Shown here piece after piece: positions 41,169 to 51,203 of a DNA stretch of 64,000 nt; position 1 is the first letter of the stretch; every line of letters begins with the position of its first letter. Source of the DNA: Yersinia bercovieri ATCC 43970 (GTDB taxonomy: Bacteria > Pseudomonadota > Gammaproteobacteria > Enterobacterales > Enterobacteriaceae); assembly GCF_013282745.1 (NCBI RefSeq), contig NZ_CP054044.1, positions 744,001-808,000 on the forward strand, written 5' to 3'. The position numbers and the translations under genes were made by a program. The notes beneath the pieces were generated by a model. That model was not told the origin of the DNA and searched no databases. It saw only the letters and a program-made list of their open reading frames with translations.

Positions 41169-42055
41169 GACGAGCTATCCGAGGTATTGCTATTTGAGGT
41201 GGATTTCGCCTCACGGACATGATCTTCCAGTTCAAGGAAAGTTGGGCGCTCAGGAGAGAACAGCGTTTTTCGGCCAAATTCAACCGCGATCTGTGGTGCA
41301 TAGCCATTCATACTGGAGAGCAGTGTCACTCGAATACACTGCAACATTTTGATCTCTTCGCTGCTCTTTTGGCGCAACAGGGAAGCTAGCGGCAACACAA
41401 AACCATAGGCCAGCAAAATACCCAGGAATGTCCCCACCATGGCATGAGCAATAAGTTCGCCTAGCTCTGCGGCCGGACGATCTGCTGCGGCTAATGCATT
41501 CACCACCCCCATTACTGCCGCAACAATACCGAATGCAGGCAATGCATCACCGACAGCATTTAAACTATGGGCGGGGACTTCATGTTCATGCTCACAGGTT
41601 TCAATTTCTTCATCCATCAATGCTTCTATTTCAAAAGAATTCATACTCCCGCTGACCATCATGCGTAAATAGTCGATAATAAACGTCATCAACATTGGAT
41701 CAGCAAGTAAACGCGGATAAGCAGAGAATATGGCACTATTCTGCGGGTCCTCAATATCACTCTCCAGCGTCATAATGCCATTCTGCCTACTTTTGGTCAG
41801 CAGCAGATACAACATCGCCAGAAGGTCCATATAAAGTACCTTGGTATAACTTGAGCCTTTTAATAAATGTGGGAAGGCTTTAAAGGTCGCTTTTATTGAT
41901 TTACCATTATTACCTACAATAAAAGCACCGACACCTGCGCCTCCGATAATCAAAAGTTCCGTTGGTTGATAAAGCGCAGCAAGCTCTCCTCCTGCGAGAC
42001 TAAATCCACCAAAAACAGTCAAAATGACAACCAGATAACCAATAATGACTAACAC
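41165..42055 (-). CDS. motA: Flagellar stator protein MotA
   Basis: Channel-forming stator subunit with four membrane helices and a large cytoplasmic loop that pushes on FliG. The 296 residues include GGAGVGAFIVGNNGKSIK, the loop charges in SRQNGIMTLESDIE, and the channel helix segment DALPAFGIVAAVMGVV. GTG 42055 is chosen, as in E. coli motA, because AAGGAG lies at proper distance; a GTG two codons earlier is too close to the box. Confidence 0.96.
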   Translation of the reverse strand: MLVIIGYLVVILTVFGGFSLAGGELAALYQPTELLIIGGAGVGAFIVGNNGKSIKATFKAFPHLLKGSSYTKVLYMDLLAMLYLLLTKSRQNGIMTLESDIEDPQNSAIFSAYPRLLADPMLMTFIIDYLRMMVSGSMNSFEIEALMDEEIETCEHEHEVPAHSLNAVGDALPAFGIVAAVMGVVNALAAADRPAAELGELIAHAMVGTFLGILLAYGFVLPLASLLRQKSSEEIKMLQCIRVTLLSSMNGYAPQIAVEFGRKTLFSPERPTFLELEDHVREAKSTSNSNTSDSSS

Positions 42056-42190
42056 ATACACTCCTTAACTCTTAATTACTCTAATCTCACCTAACTATTT
42101 GGTTACCATGAGTTTCAAATACAGGGTGTCCGTACCGTATAAGTCCGATACTATTCTTTAATATTAACTTTTTATTAACCACTCAGTCAG

Positions 42191-42745
42191 TTATATGCCG
42201 AGGGTATCACCCACTGCTAAGTCAGGTGTTTTACATTTCTTTACTGCACGAGAAGGTGGGCTACACAGACTACATGTAAATGAACCTTTCGAGTGTTCAT
42301 TCGTTACGACAAAGCCACCACCACAAATACAGCATTCTTTATGTTTTATAATTCCACAATTGATGAATCTTAATAATGTCCATGCGCGAGTTAATCCAAG
42401 AACTTGTTTTTCACCTTGCTGTGGTGGACATTGTTCCAGGTATAATCGATAGGCTTTTACCGTTGCCTCAATTGGCCGACAAGATTCCGTCTTTTGCAAA
42501 TAAAGGTAAATGTTATAAAACATAGATGAATGAATATTTTGTTCCCAAGCCATAAACCAATCTTCAGAGAACGGCAACATCCCTTTAGGTGGTGGTACAC
42601 CTCTAAGCTCTTTATAGAGCCGCAATAATCTTCTACGACTTAAACTGGTTTCGCTTTCCAACATTTGCATACGAGCACCAAAAGAAATCAGCTCCATCGC
42701 AATTTGTACTTCTTTCATTTCCTGTAATATACTTTTCTCACTCAT
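42191..42745 (-). CDS. flhC: Flagellar master regulator subunit FlhC
   Basis: With FlhD forms the FlhD4C2 activator of class 2 flagellar promoters. The 184 residues carry the zinc-binding cysteines (CCICGG and CSLC) and the conserved [23 protein letters not shown] 42745 ([14 protein letters not shown]) follows AAGGAAG and matches E. coli FlhC. It lies 14 bases after flhD and 135 bases before motA. Confidence 0.97.
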   Translation of the reverse strand: MSEKSILQEMKEVQIAMELISFGARMQMLESETSLSRRRLLRLYKELRGVPPPKGMLPFSEDWFMAWEQNIHSSMFYNIYLYLQKTESCRPIEATVKAYRLYLEQCPPQQGEKQVLGLTRAWTLLRFINCGIIKHKECCICGGGFVVTNEHSKGSFTCSLCSPPSRAVKKCKTPDLAVGDTLGI

Positions 42746-42759
42746 GATCACAAACTTCC

Positions 42760-43125
42760 TTAAGACGGTGTAATATTTTGCTCAGAAAGCGAGTTAAGCA
42801 AGTTAGTCGACAAAATTATGCCTGTATGGATCTGTTGTAAGGCTTCAATACGAGAATCTTTAGTTAAGTTATCAATCACAATTTCGTTATCAATACGAAG
42901 ACGGCAAATGAGCTGATTGGTCGATGCCAGCTTAATCAACTGAGGGAGTGAGAGCTCTTTCAATGAATCAATAGCTTCTTCAGTCAATCCTAAACGAAAA
43001 CCAGCGGCAAACTTATCTTCTCTAATTAATTGTTGCGCCAGCAACAGGTAAGATAAGTTAATGTCGTGTATTCTTTGTAGCTGTTCGTCAATATGTCCTG
43101 CAATCATTTTCGTTACCATATTCAT
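42760..43125 (-). CDS. flhD: Flagellar master regulator subunit FlhD
   Basis: Helical partner of FlhC. The 121 residues contain [29 protein letters not shown] and [17 protein letters not shown] segments, characteristic of FlhD. The N-terminus is slightly longer than E. coli; ATG at 43119 with GGTGAG upstream is an alternative. Its presence shows this locus is of the primary (FlhDC) type rather than the LafK-controlled lateral type. Confidence 0.96.
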   Translation of the reverse strand: MNMVTKMIAGHIDEQLQRIHDINLSYLLLAQQLIREDKFAAGFRLGLTEEAIDSLKELSLPQLIKLASTNQLICRLRIDNEIVIDNLTKDSRIEALQQIHTGIILSTNLLNSLSEQNITPS

Positions 43126-43623
43126 CTCACCGACTGCATGGATGAATGTTAATTAATATGTTAAAAATTGGTAATTAGACTAAAACTATAGTTATACTGC
43201 TGATTACAGTAAATAGATTAAAACAACCATAGGATAATCTTTACCATCACATTGGTTATAATGTAGAGACGATAAATCCGACTCTGTAAATCCTGCGATT
43301 ATACAAGCCGTGCTCATGCTCTCTCATTCAGTTGAGATAAAAAATTGTCTTTCTAACTCCGTAAAACTCAATACAAAAAATGACGTTAATTGCGAAGACC
43401 AATAGTCAAACCTAATATCTCAAAGTGATTATTGGCGAGAGGGATACTGTTCAAACATAATAAACACTTAATGTTAGAATTTCAACATTAAGTTGACTAA
43501 AACCCATCAACCACCAATATCAACTTGATAAAAATCACTAATAAAATCAAATCATTACAAACAAATCCCCTCTAAAGTGATTAAAGTCACATAGTAAGAA
43601 TTTTCTTATAAAATTATGTGTAA
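43126..43623 (-). promoter_or_regulatory. Long regulatory region upstream of flhDC
   Basis: Nearly 500 AT-rich bases without a gene between fliA and flhD. Long leaders here are usual because flhDC integrates many signals. A CRP-like half-symmetric site lies at its far end (43576-43591). No unambiguous promoter boxes were assigned by eye. Confidence 0.6.
43576..43591. promoter_or_regulatory. CRP-like site upstream of flhDC
   Basis: AGTGA-TTAAAG-TCACA matches the CRP core TGTGA-N6-TCACA at nine of ten positions. It lies about 450 bases before flhD and 33 bases past the fliA stop. cAMP-CRP activates flhDC in E. coli; the larger distance here makes the role less certain. Confidence 0.45.
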
Positions 43624-44349
43624 TCAGATGTTTATAGCATCCAATCTTGCCCGCAAACGCTTAATTGCCTGACTATGCAACTGACTGACTCTCGTTTCAG
43701 TTACGTTTAATAAAACACTTATTTCCTTCATGTTCAGCTCTTGTTGATAATACAAATTCAATAACAACTGCTCCCGCTCTGGAAGTGCTTTTATCTCTCG
43801 GCTAATTTGTTTTGTTAAATTCCCTTTCATTATTTCATGCAAAGGATTTAACATTTCATGTTGCGTATCCGATTGCTCAAAACCATCTGCAAGTTCTTCT
43901 TGCAATTCATCTAAAGAGTAGAGTTGGCTGCTATTTGTATCTGCCAGCATTTTCTGATATTCAGGTAATGTTACTCCCATGCTGTTGGCCACATCAGCTT
44001 CTGTCGCAACATGGCCACTTTCCTGTTCAATCCGTTGAATTATGACTGCAATTTCACGTGCATTACTGCGAACCCTACGGGGAACCCAATCTCGTTCCCG
44101 TAGCTCATCTATCATTGCCCAACGTACTCGTTGGGTAATGTAAGTACTTAATCCAATCCCCTTTTTAGGATCAAAATGATCAATAGCTGTCAGTAACCCT
44201 ATTGCACCAGCCTGTATAAGATCATCAAGCTCTACACTAGCAGGTAATCTAGCCTGCAAACGCAGAGCCTCATGTCTAACTAAGAAACCATATTTGGGCC
44301 ATAACTGATCTTTCTGTATTACGCCATCATGGTTATAAATACCATTCAC
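43624..44349 (-). CDS. fliA: Flagellar sigma-28 factor FliA
   Basis: Directs RNA polymerase to late flagellar and chemotaxis promoters and is inhibited by FlgM. The 241 residues include region 2 (LVRHEALRLQARLPASVELD, then STYITQRVRWAMIDELRERD), region 3 with WVPRRVRSNAREI, and region 4 (ALPEREQLLLNLYYQ, TETRVSQLHSQAIKRL). GTG 44349 is chosen because E. coli FliA also starts with GTG at this place; a TTG 15 bases upstream is in frame. No fliZ follows it, unlike E. coli. Confidence 0.95.
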   Translation of the reverse strand: MNGIYNHDGVIQKDQLWPKYGFLVRHEALRLQARLPASVELDDLIQAGAIGLLTAIDHFDPKKGIGLSTYITQRVRWAMIDELRERDWVPRRVRSNAREIAVIIQRIEQESGHVATEADVANSMGVTLPEYQKMLADTNSSQLYSLDELQEELADGFEQSDTQHEMLNPLHEIMKGNLTKQISREIKALPEREQLLLNLYYQQELNMKEISVLLNVTETRVSQLHSQAIKRLRARLDAINI

Positions 44350-44538
44350 AATTACATTATCCAACCTACAAAAAAACGAACTATATTATTGAGGATTAAT
44401 GCGAGATCAAATAGCGTGATAAGGTCGTACTATATTGCCCAATCCGGAACTTTGATTTAATCATCACTACCAAAAACGTCATGATGAACCTATCACCTAG
44501 GATACTTATTAGTACTGCTAATAAATCCAACAGTCTGA

Positions 44539-46224
44539 TTAAAACGTTTCCCACTGTTCTTCAGCGATACTTTTATTCATCTCGGATTGCTTGGCAGATA
44601 CAGGTCCAGGTCGTAGCGTTTTTTTATCACGATTTCGCTCTATTCCATTATCGCGTTCTCTATGGGTCTTTCTATTGCCAATATTTTTATTGATAGTGAA
44701 CTTAGAAATGATGCTATCTAACTCTTCTGACTGCATTTCCAGATTATTGGCAGCCAGTGCAGCTTCTTCGACCATGGCAGCATTTTGTTGAGTCACCTGA
44801 TCCATCTCATTGACTGCTTGGGCAATTTGATTAATACCTGCACTTTGCTCATCAGAAGCAGAGGTAATTTCACCCATTATATCAGTCACTTGGGTAACAG
44901 AGCTTACAATGTCCTTCATTACGGTTCCAGCCTGATCTACCTGCTGAGAACCTGTATTCATGTTCGCTACACAAGTCGTTATAAGCTGACTAATTTCTTT
45001 GGCTGCATCAGCACTGCGCTTGGCCAAACTACGTACTTCCCCAGCAACGACCGCAAATCCGCGCCCTTGCTCACCGGCCCTTGCGGCTTCAACCGCCGCG
45101 TTAAGCGCAAGAATATTAGTTTGATTAGCAATACTATCGATGACGCCATTAATATCTGCAATTTGACGCGAACTTTGCGTAATCTGTTGCATGATGTCAT
45201 CAAGATTAGTCATAACATTGCCACCATTGCGTGCATTGAGACTTGCACTTTCTGCCAGTTGGCGTGCGGTATGAGCATTATCCGCATTCTGACGAACCGT
45301 TGTTTTGAGCTGTTCCATACTGGCTGCGGTTTGTTGCAATGCCGACGCTTGCTCTTCAGTTCGGGCTGACAAATCATTATTACCCTGAGCGATCTCTTGA
45401 GCATTGCTATAAATTCGACTCACACCGTCGTTGATATTAGAGACAGTACCTGTCAACGACACACGCATTTTTTCCAGCTCAACCAGCATCAGACCAAGTT
45501 CATTTTCATCACCAACCTGGATCTCTTCACTTAAGTCACCACTGGCGATCTTTTTGATCGATGCTGAAGTTTGTGACATCCGCGTGGTCAAAGTACGTTT
45601 TAGCCATATGCGAACAAGCACTAACAAGACGATTGAAATAATCGGCACCACTATCGCCATGGTAACCATCTGGCGATACACACTGTCTGCACCCTGAATA
45701 AAGTTATCATTAAGATGATTAGCAATATTTTGGTAGGCGTTTATATTTTCTCTTAAAATCGTGCGTTCTTGCATTTCCTTCTCCAGGGTATCGGGCATAC
45801 CGGCTGGATTGGAGATATAGTCCGCTTTATCAAGAGTGGTGTTCAATACACGTAGAAACTGCTTATTTAGTACAATAGCGGCTTGTTCTACCTCAGTTGA
45901 ATTGAACCCCGTTGACATGAAGCTATCCATTGTCGCTTTTGAATTAGCGAGAATATCTTTAGCATTGGCGATCGATTGCGGGTCAATAGTCCTATTAAGA
46001 CTTGATTGTAACAACAACCCATTAACTTGCGCCAACCCACTATAAAGATTGAAGATGGAGCTTTGCATACCCTCCATATTTGAAGTCGATACAATGGTAC
46101 GATTAAAGTTATCTTTGCTCTCAATAGAGTTGAACAAACTGAACACGGCTATCACACTCAACGATAGGGCGAACATACATATAATGAAAGTAATGCCTGT
46201 AGATATTTTCATTTTTTTTAACAT
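44539..46224 (-). CDS. Methyl-accepting chemotaxis protein with CheR tether (mcp3)
   Basis: Chemoreceptor of 561 residues from ATG 46224 (MLKKMKISTGITFIICMF). TM1 is at about 9-30, followed by a Tar-type periplasmic helical bundle, TM2 near 190-210, HAMP, and the hairpin [19 protein letters not shown]. It ends EEQWETF, matching the NWETF pentapeptide that binds CheR and CheB. It is the only receptor of the three with this tether, so it may assist methylation of the others. It lies between flgL and fliA and seems to be its own transcription unit. Confidence 0.92.
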   Translation of the reverse strand: MLKKMKISTGITFIICMFALSLSVIAVFSLFNSIESKDNFNRTIVSTSNMEGMQSSIFNLYSGLAQVNGLLLQSSLNRTIDPQSIANAKDILANSKATMDSFMSTGFNSTEVEQAAIVLNKQFLRVLNTTLDKADYISNPAGMPDTLEKEMQERTILRENINAYQNIANHLNDNFIQGADSVYRQMVTMAIVVPIISIVLLVLVRIWLKRTLTTRMSQTSASIKKIASGDLSEEIQVGDENELGLMLVELEKMRVSLTGTVSNINDGVSRIYSNAQEIAQGNNDLSARTEEQASALQQTAASMEQLKTTVRQNADNAHTARQLAESASLNARNGGNVMTNLDDIMQQITQSSRQIADINGVIDSIANQTNILALNAAVEAARAGEQGRGFAVVAGEVRSLAKRSADAAKEISQLITTCVANMNTGSQQVDQAGTVMKDIVSSVTQVTDIMGEITSASDEQSAGINQIAQAVNEMDQVTQQNAAMVEEAALAANNLEMQSEELDSIISKFTINKNIGNRKTHRERDNGIERNRDKKTLRPGPVSAKQSEMNKSIAEEQWETF

Positions 46225-46366
46225 AGTAGATATCAATCTAAGCAGATGCCTGCTTAAATTATTCCTCAAAAATAAGATGTTGTGATTTATTAATACTATA
46301 ATTTTACATACTAGTTAAGTAATGATGTTTATAGTTTAATTATAGTGAAACACTGTCGAGTTAAGG

Positions 46367-47284
46367 TTACATATTAAATATAGACATTTTCTGCATACTC
46401 TGAAAAACCATCATGGAGGAGCTCAGAGCAAAATCAGACATTTTAGATTGGGCTATCAATGTAATAATTGAATCGTAATCCGACCCCACTGTTTCTTGCA
46501 GTCTGGATTCAATATTGATTTTTTGTGTCGCTGAGTTCAAGGCCAAAGAGTCAATCTGCTGGAGATTAGTACCTACTTGCGCCTGAATTTTACCCAGATT
46601 GTCGATACCATTTTTCACCGCGATATTGGCGCTATCCAATACTTGATGTAGCGCCTCGCGGTCAGCATCATCAACTATAGGGGTATTTAGTGCAGCAATA
46701 GCGCTGTCCAATGCAGCAAAGATATCGTCAGATGTCCCAGTCATAAAAACATCGCTACCAATATGGCCTACCTGCATTTCGGTACTATCGGCGACGATCT
46801 GGGTGGGCGGGGTATCCCCGCCAACATACGAACCATCTTTCTGGAAAGGCTCAGAGCCTGTTTTAAATCCAGCGAAAATGAAACGGCCATTACTGTTTTT
46901 GCTATTTGCCAAATCCAATAAGTTGTCGCGAATGCCCTGCAATTCCGTGGCCAGTGCTGCTCTGTCTGCATCCGAGTGAGTATCATTGCCAGCTGCAATA
47001 ATCTTTTCACTCAAATTCTTGGTTAAAATATTCCCCACAGAACTGAGAACATTATCTTCCTGTTCAAGCGCATCTTGAGCATATAAGCGCGCTGTATCAA
47101 ATTGATTAATATTTGATAGTGCATTTTGATAAATAATGGCCTGTGAAGCACCAGCGGGGTCATCAGAAGGCGTCAATAAATTTCTCTGGGCTGATAAGCG
47201 CATGTAAATATTATTGTTAGTCGTCATGGCCTTTGACATACTATCGATATTATGTTGATACATGTACTGGGTGCTGAGACGCAT
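46367..47284 (-). CDS. flgL: Hook-filament junction protein FlgL
   Basis: HAP3, joining hook and filament. The 305 residues have flagellin-like ends: MRLSTQYMYQHNIDSMSKAM at the N-terminus and a helical C-terminus. Length is near E. coli FlgL (317). Second gene of the flgKL operon, 51 bases after flgK. Confidence 0.95.
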   Translation of the reverse strand: MRLSTQYMYQHNIDSMSKAMTTNNNIYMRLSAQRNLLTPSDDPAGASQAIIYQNALSNINQFDTARLYAQDALEQEDNVLSSVGNILTKNLSEKIIAAGNDTHSDADRAALATELQGIRDNLLDLANSKNSNGRFIFAGFKTGSEPFQKDGSYVGGDTPPTQIVADSTEMQVGHIGSDVFMTGTSDDIFAALDSAIAALNTPIVDDADREALHQVLDSANIAVKNGIDNLGKIQAQVGTNLQQIDSLALNSATQKINIESRLQETVGSDYDSIITLIAQSKMSDFALSSSMMVFQSMQKMSIFNM

Positions 47285-47335
47285 TGTTATTTCCTCAATC
47301 TCTTATCAAATTACTCGCAATACCGTTAATGGGGC

Positions 47336-48979
47336 TTATCTAATACTTAATAATGTGTCAAAAAGGGTTGTCGCCGTTTGGAGTACTTTTGTATTGGCGT
47401 TAAAGTATTGGCTATACATTTCCAGCCTCATATACTCCTCATTCAGATCAACACCGATAACGCTTTGCTGTTGAAGTGCTACCGCTTCTAAAACATTACC
47501 CCCTGTTGTCACATCGCTTTTTAGTGCCGTCATTGATGACCCAACGGAACTGACCAAGCTGGCATACGCTTCGGTCAAAGTGCCATTACCGATCAACGTG
47601 GCGTCTTTAATCGCAATCATCTCTTTGATGTTTTCGTTATTACTGACATCACTCGGATCAGATGAACTTGAGGCCGCTATTTCGTCACCTTGTGTAATGG
47701 CGACATTGAGTGACCCCGCAATGCCTGACGTTGGGTTCAAAACAAAACTGTCATTGGGTTCTGGTGTTCCCTGCGGTGTAATAGAAATACCATCGAATTC
47801 AAGTTCGCCCGCAGCGCCAATGGTGGGGGTAATCGTTCTACCATCACTGGTTTTTACTTCCCAATCGTTTTGTCCAGGACCTTTATACGTTAAAGTATAA
47901 TCTTCAGCTTTGACTTGGCTGATATCGGTAAAGCTGATGTCTAATGTGGCATCGCTGGCATTATTTCGGTTAGCGAGTGCAACCGGATTGGCAATATTAA
48001 ATATATCGCCGCCCGGATTGCCATCAAGATCATAACCTGCAGCATTAACTTCATTGAACTTATTCGCCATCTGCAAGGCGAGCTGGTTTAATTGGTTACG
48101 AGCATCTACGAGATCCTCATTGCGGAATTTAAATAACCCGCCCAATTTTCCACTCGTCATTGTAGATTCGTTAAGTTGCATCTTATTACCGGATGCATCA
48201 ATGTAGGACACTACCGTTTTGCTCGGGTCTTCAGCCGAAGATGATGTTTCAAGCTCATAGGCGCGATTGCCATTAACCAATTGCATCCCATTAGTGAGAG
48301 TGACATTCACCCGGCCTGTGGTTGTATCTTCATTAACTCTAATACCAACAGCGCCACTGAGCTGTTCTAATAACATATCTCGCTGATCAAGTAAGTCGGC
48401 AGGAAGACCACCCGTCTGTCCATGAATCTTGGTGATTTCATCATTCAGTTTTGCCAACTGTTTTACATTAGCGTTAATGTCATTTACGGTTTGGTTAATT
48501 TGTGTATTCGTACTCTTTTCTAATCCGTTGAGGGTACGGCTATTACTATTAAATTGACTCGAGATCGCTCTAAATTGAGATAAGGCTCCCTGGCGGGCAG
48601 CTGGACTCACTGGATCACTGCTCATTTTTTCCAGTGCGGTAAAGATATTATTCATCGACACAGAAATATTGTTGGTATCATCGCCGAACATATTATCAAT
48701 TTGACTAAGTTGGTTATGACGGCTTGTCAATGCGCTGAAATCAGTAACGGCACTACGCAGCTGATTATTGATAAAGCCATCGTAAGCACGCTGGACGCCA
48801 TCAACCTGAACGCCATAACCAAAGAAACCGACATTGGTTGTGCGACCACCCGCTTGACCGAGCATAATACTCTGGCGACTGTACCCTGCTGTCATGGCAT
48901 TATTTAAGTTGTTACCTACGACATTGAGCGCTGCCTGAGCCGAGCTCAATCCGCTTTGGGCCAAATTCATTAGATTCAT
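47336..48979 (-). CDS. flgK: Hook-filament junction protein FlgK
   Basis: HAP1, the first junction protein on the hook. The 547 residues start MNLMNLAQSGLSSAQAALNV with the axial-protein signature NNLNNAMTAGYSR, and end in a conserved helical terminus (EEYMRLEMYSQYFNANTKVL). Preceded by a sigma-28 promoter and a small hairpin. Confidence 0.96.
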   Translation of the reverse strand: MNLMNLAQSGLSSAQAALNVVGNNLNNAMTAGYSRQSIMLGQAGGRTTNVGFFGYGVQVDGVQRAYDGFINNQLRSAVTDFSALTSRHNQLSQIDNMFGDDTNNISVSMNNIFTALEKMSSDPVSPAARQGALSQFRAISSQFNSNSRTLNGLEKSTNTQINQTVNDINANVKQLAKLNDEITKIHGQTGGLPADLLDQRDMLLEQLSGAVGIRVNEDTTTGRVNVTLTNGMQLVNGNRAYELETSSSAEDPSKTVVSYIDASGNKMQLNESTMTSGKLGGLFKFRNEDLVDARNQLNQLALQMANKFNEVNAAGYDLDGNPGGDIFNIANPVALANRNNASDATLDISFTDISQVKAEDYTLTYKGPGQNDWEVKTSDGRTITPTIGAAGELEFDGISITPQGTPEPNDSFVLNPTSGIAGSLNVAITQGDEIAASSSSDPSDVSNNENIKEMIAIKDATLIGNGTLTEAYASLVSSVGSSMTALKSDVTTGGNVLEAVALQQQSVIGVDLNEEYMRLEMYSQYFNANTKVLQTATTLFDTLLSIR

Positions 48980-49024
48980 AAATCACCATCGCTATACTTC
49001 TTGAAAAATTGCTAGCATTTTCTT

Positions 49025-49041
49025 CTAGGAAATCTTCCTAG
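49025..49041 (-). other. Small hairpin in the flgK leader
   Basis: CTAGGAA-ATC-TTCCTAG, a perfect 7-base stem with a three-base loop, between the flgK promoter and start codon. It may stabilise the mRNA. Low significance. Confidence 0.35.
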
Positions 49042-49062
49042 GAAAATTCGTACATATCTAAT

Positions 49063-49089
49063 CTATCGGTTATTAAAAAATAAACTAAA
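49063..49089 (-). promoter_or_regulatory. Sigma-28 (FliA) promoter of flgKL
   Basis: TTTAGTTT, 11 bases, then ACCGATAG. The -10 box is identical to that of fliD and the -35 box identical to that of flgM. It lies 84 bases before the flgK ATG, just past the flgJ stop codon. Confidence 0.8.
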
Positions 49090-49099
49090 CCGTTAAGGG

Positions 49100-50071
49100 C
49101 TAAAATAATGAAGAAAGATCGGTCTTGTAGGCGCTCAGGCCTTGATTTATATTCCCTTTTACCTGTTGCATGATACTGATTAATTTTTTTGCATAACTTG
49201 GGTCAGTAGCATATCCACCTGATTGTAGGGCATGTGCAGCATTTTCCGCTGTGTTAGATTTGGCAACATTTTGATAGCGGGGGTTATTCATCAATAATGA
49301 GGTGTAATCAGTGAGAGCTTCTGCATAGGATGGATATACTTTGAAAGCAGCTTTGACCTTCTGTGCCTTGCCATTAATATATTCTGTTGTGGTTATTTCA
49401 GTCGTCTCACCTTTCCAGTTCGGTGTCGCTTTTATACCGAATAAGTTATGGCTAGGCTTACCTTCTTTCGTCTCAATTTCCCTATTCCCCCAACCAGATT
49501 CAAGTGCGGCTTGGGCAATAATTAATTGATGAGGAATACCACTTTTTTGTGCAGCAGTTATCGCTGGCCCCAAGATGCGCGAAATAAAGTGAGTGCTATT
49601 CCCCGCAGCGCTGTTGTAGCGTGTCGCCCCCCCCTCATTATTATTCTTCGCCTCAGCACTATTGTGCGCGCCAGCATTGGGTTGAGGTGTGACATATTGC
49701 TGCTTAACCAGCGCTGGATTGAGGCTATAGGGTGCCGGGGCTGCGCCCGGTGTATTGGGTATGATGGGCATTTCACCGCCCATCTGTTTCACCATTAAGT
49801 CAGCGAACCCCATCTTGCTTTGTTGAGCAATATCCTGCGATATCTGCTGATCATACATGGAGGTAAACATGTCAGATTGCTGACTATTCAATAAGCCATC
49901 TTTAAAAGAAGCGTCACGCATGCTTTTGAGCATCATCTGAATAAACATGCCCTCCATTTGCTTTGCCGCTTCTTTTATCCCCTGCGGGGAGTTATTTTTC
50001 ACCTCTAACTTTAGTGCACCAAGGCTTTGAACATCGAAGGCTGCGCCTGTAGAAAGTGGTGAGCTGCTCAT
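49100..50071 (-). CDS. flgJ: Flagellar rod assembly protein/muramidase FlgJ
   Basis: Rod-capping chaperone fused to a peptidoglycan hydrolase that opens the wall for the rod. The 323 residues have an N-terminal rod-cap domain (KQMEGMFIQMMLKSMRDASF) and a C-terminal glucosaminidase domain with IAQAALESGWGNREI carrying the catalytic Glu and HNLFGIKA. The start overlaps the flgI stop by one base. Confidence 0.96.
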   Translation of the reverse strand: MSSSPLSTGAAFDVQSLGALKLEVKNNSPQGIKEAAKQMEGMFIQMMLKSMRDASFKDGLLNSQQSDMFTSMYDQQISQDIAQQSKMGFADLMVKQMGGEMPIIPNTPGAAPAPYSLNPALVKQQYVTPQPNAGAHNSAEAKNNNEGGATRYNSAAGNSTHFISRILGPAITAAQKSGIPHQLIIAQAALESGWGNREIETKEGKPSHNLFGIKATPNWKGETTEITTTEYINGKAQKVKAAFKVYPSYAEALTDYTSLLMNNPRYQNVAKSNTAENAAHALQSGGYATDPSYAKKLISIMQQVKGNINQGLSAYKTDLSSLF

Positions 50072-51192
50072 TAGTTAGTCTCCAATTTGGCCCGTAAACA
50101 ACCCGCGCTTTTCATTGATTGCAAGATTGACATCAAATCATTCGGTGTTGCGCCCAAGTTGTTTAACGCACGAATAACGTTGTTAAGGTCAGCACTGGTG
50201 TTTACTCGCTGTAAATAGCCATTTTGTTCACGAATCGATATTTCCGTATTGGGTGTTACCACCGTCTGTCCGCCCGCCAGTGGCGTATTGGGTTGGCTAA
50301 CCTCATTTGTTTGGGAGACTTCCACCGTCAAATCGCCCTGAGCAACGGCGCAAGCATCAAGCACCACATGCCGATTCATCACCACCGATCCCGTACGAGA
50401 ATTGATAATCACTTTTGCATCCATGATGTCAATTTGGATTGGAATATCTTGTACTTCTGCCAAAAAGCGCACTTTTGCTGCACTGTCAGTCGGTGCATTG
50501 AGTTTGATGGTCCGAGAGTCTTCAGCCATTGCGACCCCACCACCTAATCGGCGATTTATTGCATCACTCATTTTCTGAGCAACAGAGAAATCATCTTCAT
50601 TGAGCTGAAGACGTAGAATATTCTCATTGGCAAATGAGACGGGAACTTCGCGTTCAACGGACGCACCGCCACTTATCCGGGCACCGTTTAGCTGATTTAC
50701 CTGTACCCGATTCCCACCACTTTGCGCCCCCGCTCCCGATACCAGTAAATTCCCCTGAGCAAGGGCGTAAATCTGGTTATCAACCCCTTTCAGAGGGGTC
50801 ATGAGTAACGTACCGCCACGCAGGCTTTTCGCATTACCCAGTGAAGAGACAACAACATCAATTTTCTCGCCTGGACGTGAAAATGGCGGCAACTCAGCGG
50901 TGACCATCACGGCGGCAACATTTCGAAGCTGCATATTGGTGCCTGGAGGCACGGTGATCCCTAACTGCGATAACATGTTACTGAGGCTTTGTGTGGTGAA
51001 CGGGGTTTGCATGGTCTGATCGCCAGTGCCATCAAGCCCGACGACCAGTCCGTACCCCATCAGAGAGTTGCTACGAACGCCCTGAAGAGTGGTTAAATCA
51101 CGAATTCGCTCTGCCTGAGCATCTTGCGGTACGAGAAAAATCAAGCCGGTAAAAAACAAGCTCAGGCATAACGTTAAAAATGAAGTATTCAT
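50071..51192 (-). CDS. flgI: Flagellar P-ring protein FlgI
   Basis: Periplasmic P-ring subunit around the rod. The 373 residues begin with a Sec signal peptide ([22 protein letters not shown], cleaved before ERIRDL). The conserved [19 protein letters not shown] follows, and two conserved cysteines are visible near the C-terminus ([15 protein letters not shown]). Follows flgH. Confidence 0.97.
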   Translation of the reverse strand: MNTSFLTLCLSLFFTGLIFLVPQDAQAERIRDLTTLQGVRSNSLMGYGLVVGLDGTGDQTMQTPFTTQSLSNMLSQLGITVPPGTNMQLRNVAAVMVTAELPPFSRPGEKIDVVVSSLGNAKSLRGGTLLMTPLKGVDNQIYALAQGNLLVSGAGAQSGGNRVQVNQLNGARISGGASVEREVPVSFANENILRLQLNEDDFSVAQKMSDAINRRLGGGVAMAEDSRTIKLNAPTDSAAKVRFLAEVQDIPIQIDIMDAKVIINSRTGSVVMNRHVVLDACAVAQGDLTVEVSQTNEVSQPNTPLAGGQTVVTPNTEISIREQNGYLQRVNTSADLNNVIRALNNLGATPNDLMSILQSMKSAGCLRAKLETN

Positions 51193-51203
51193 TAGCTTTT
51201 ACA

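Noticed and set aside
44785..45369. 194-codon plus-strand frame opposite mcp3
   Set aside because: It is the antisense of the conserved receptor signalling domain; similar shadows appear opposite mcp2.
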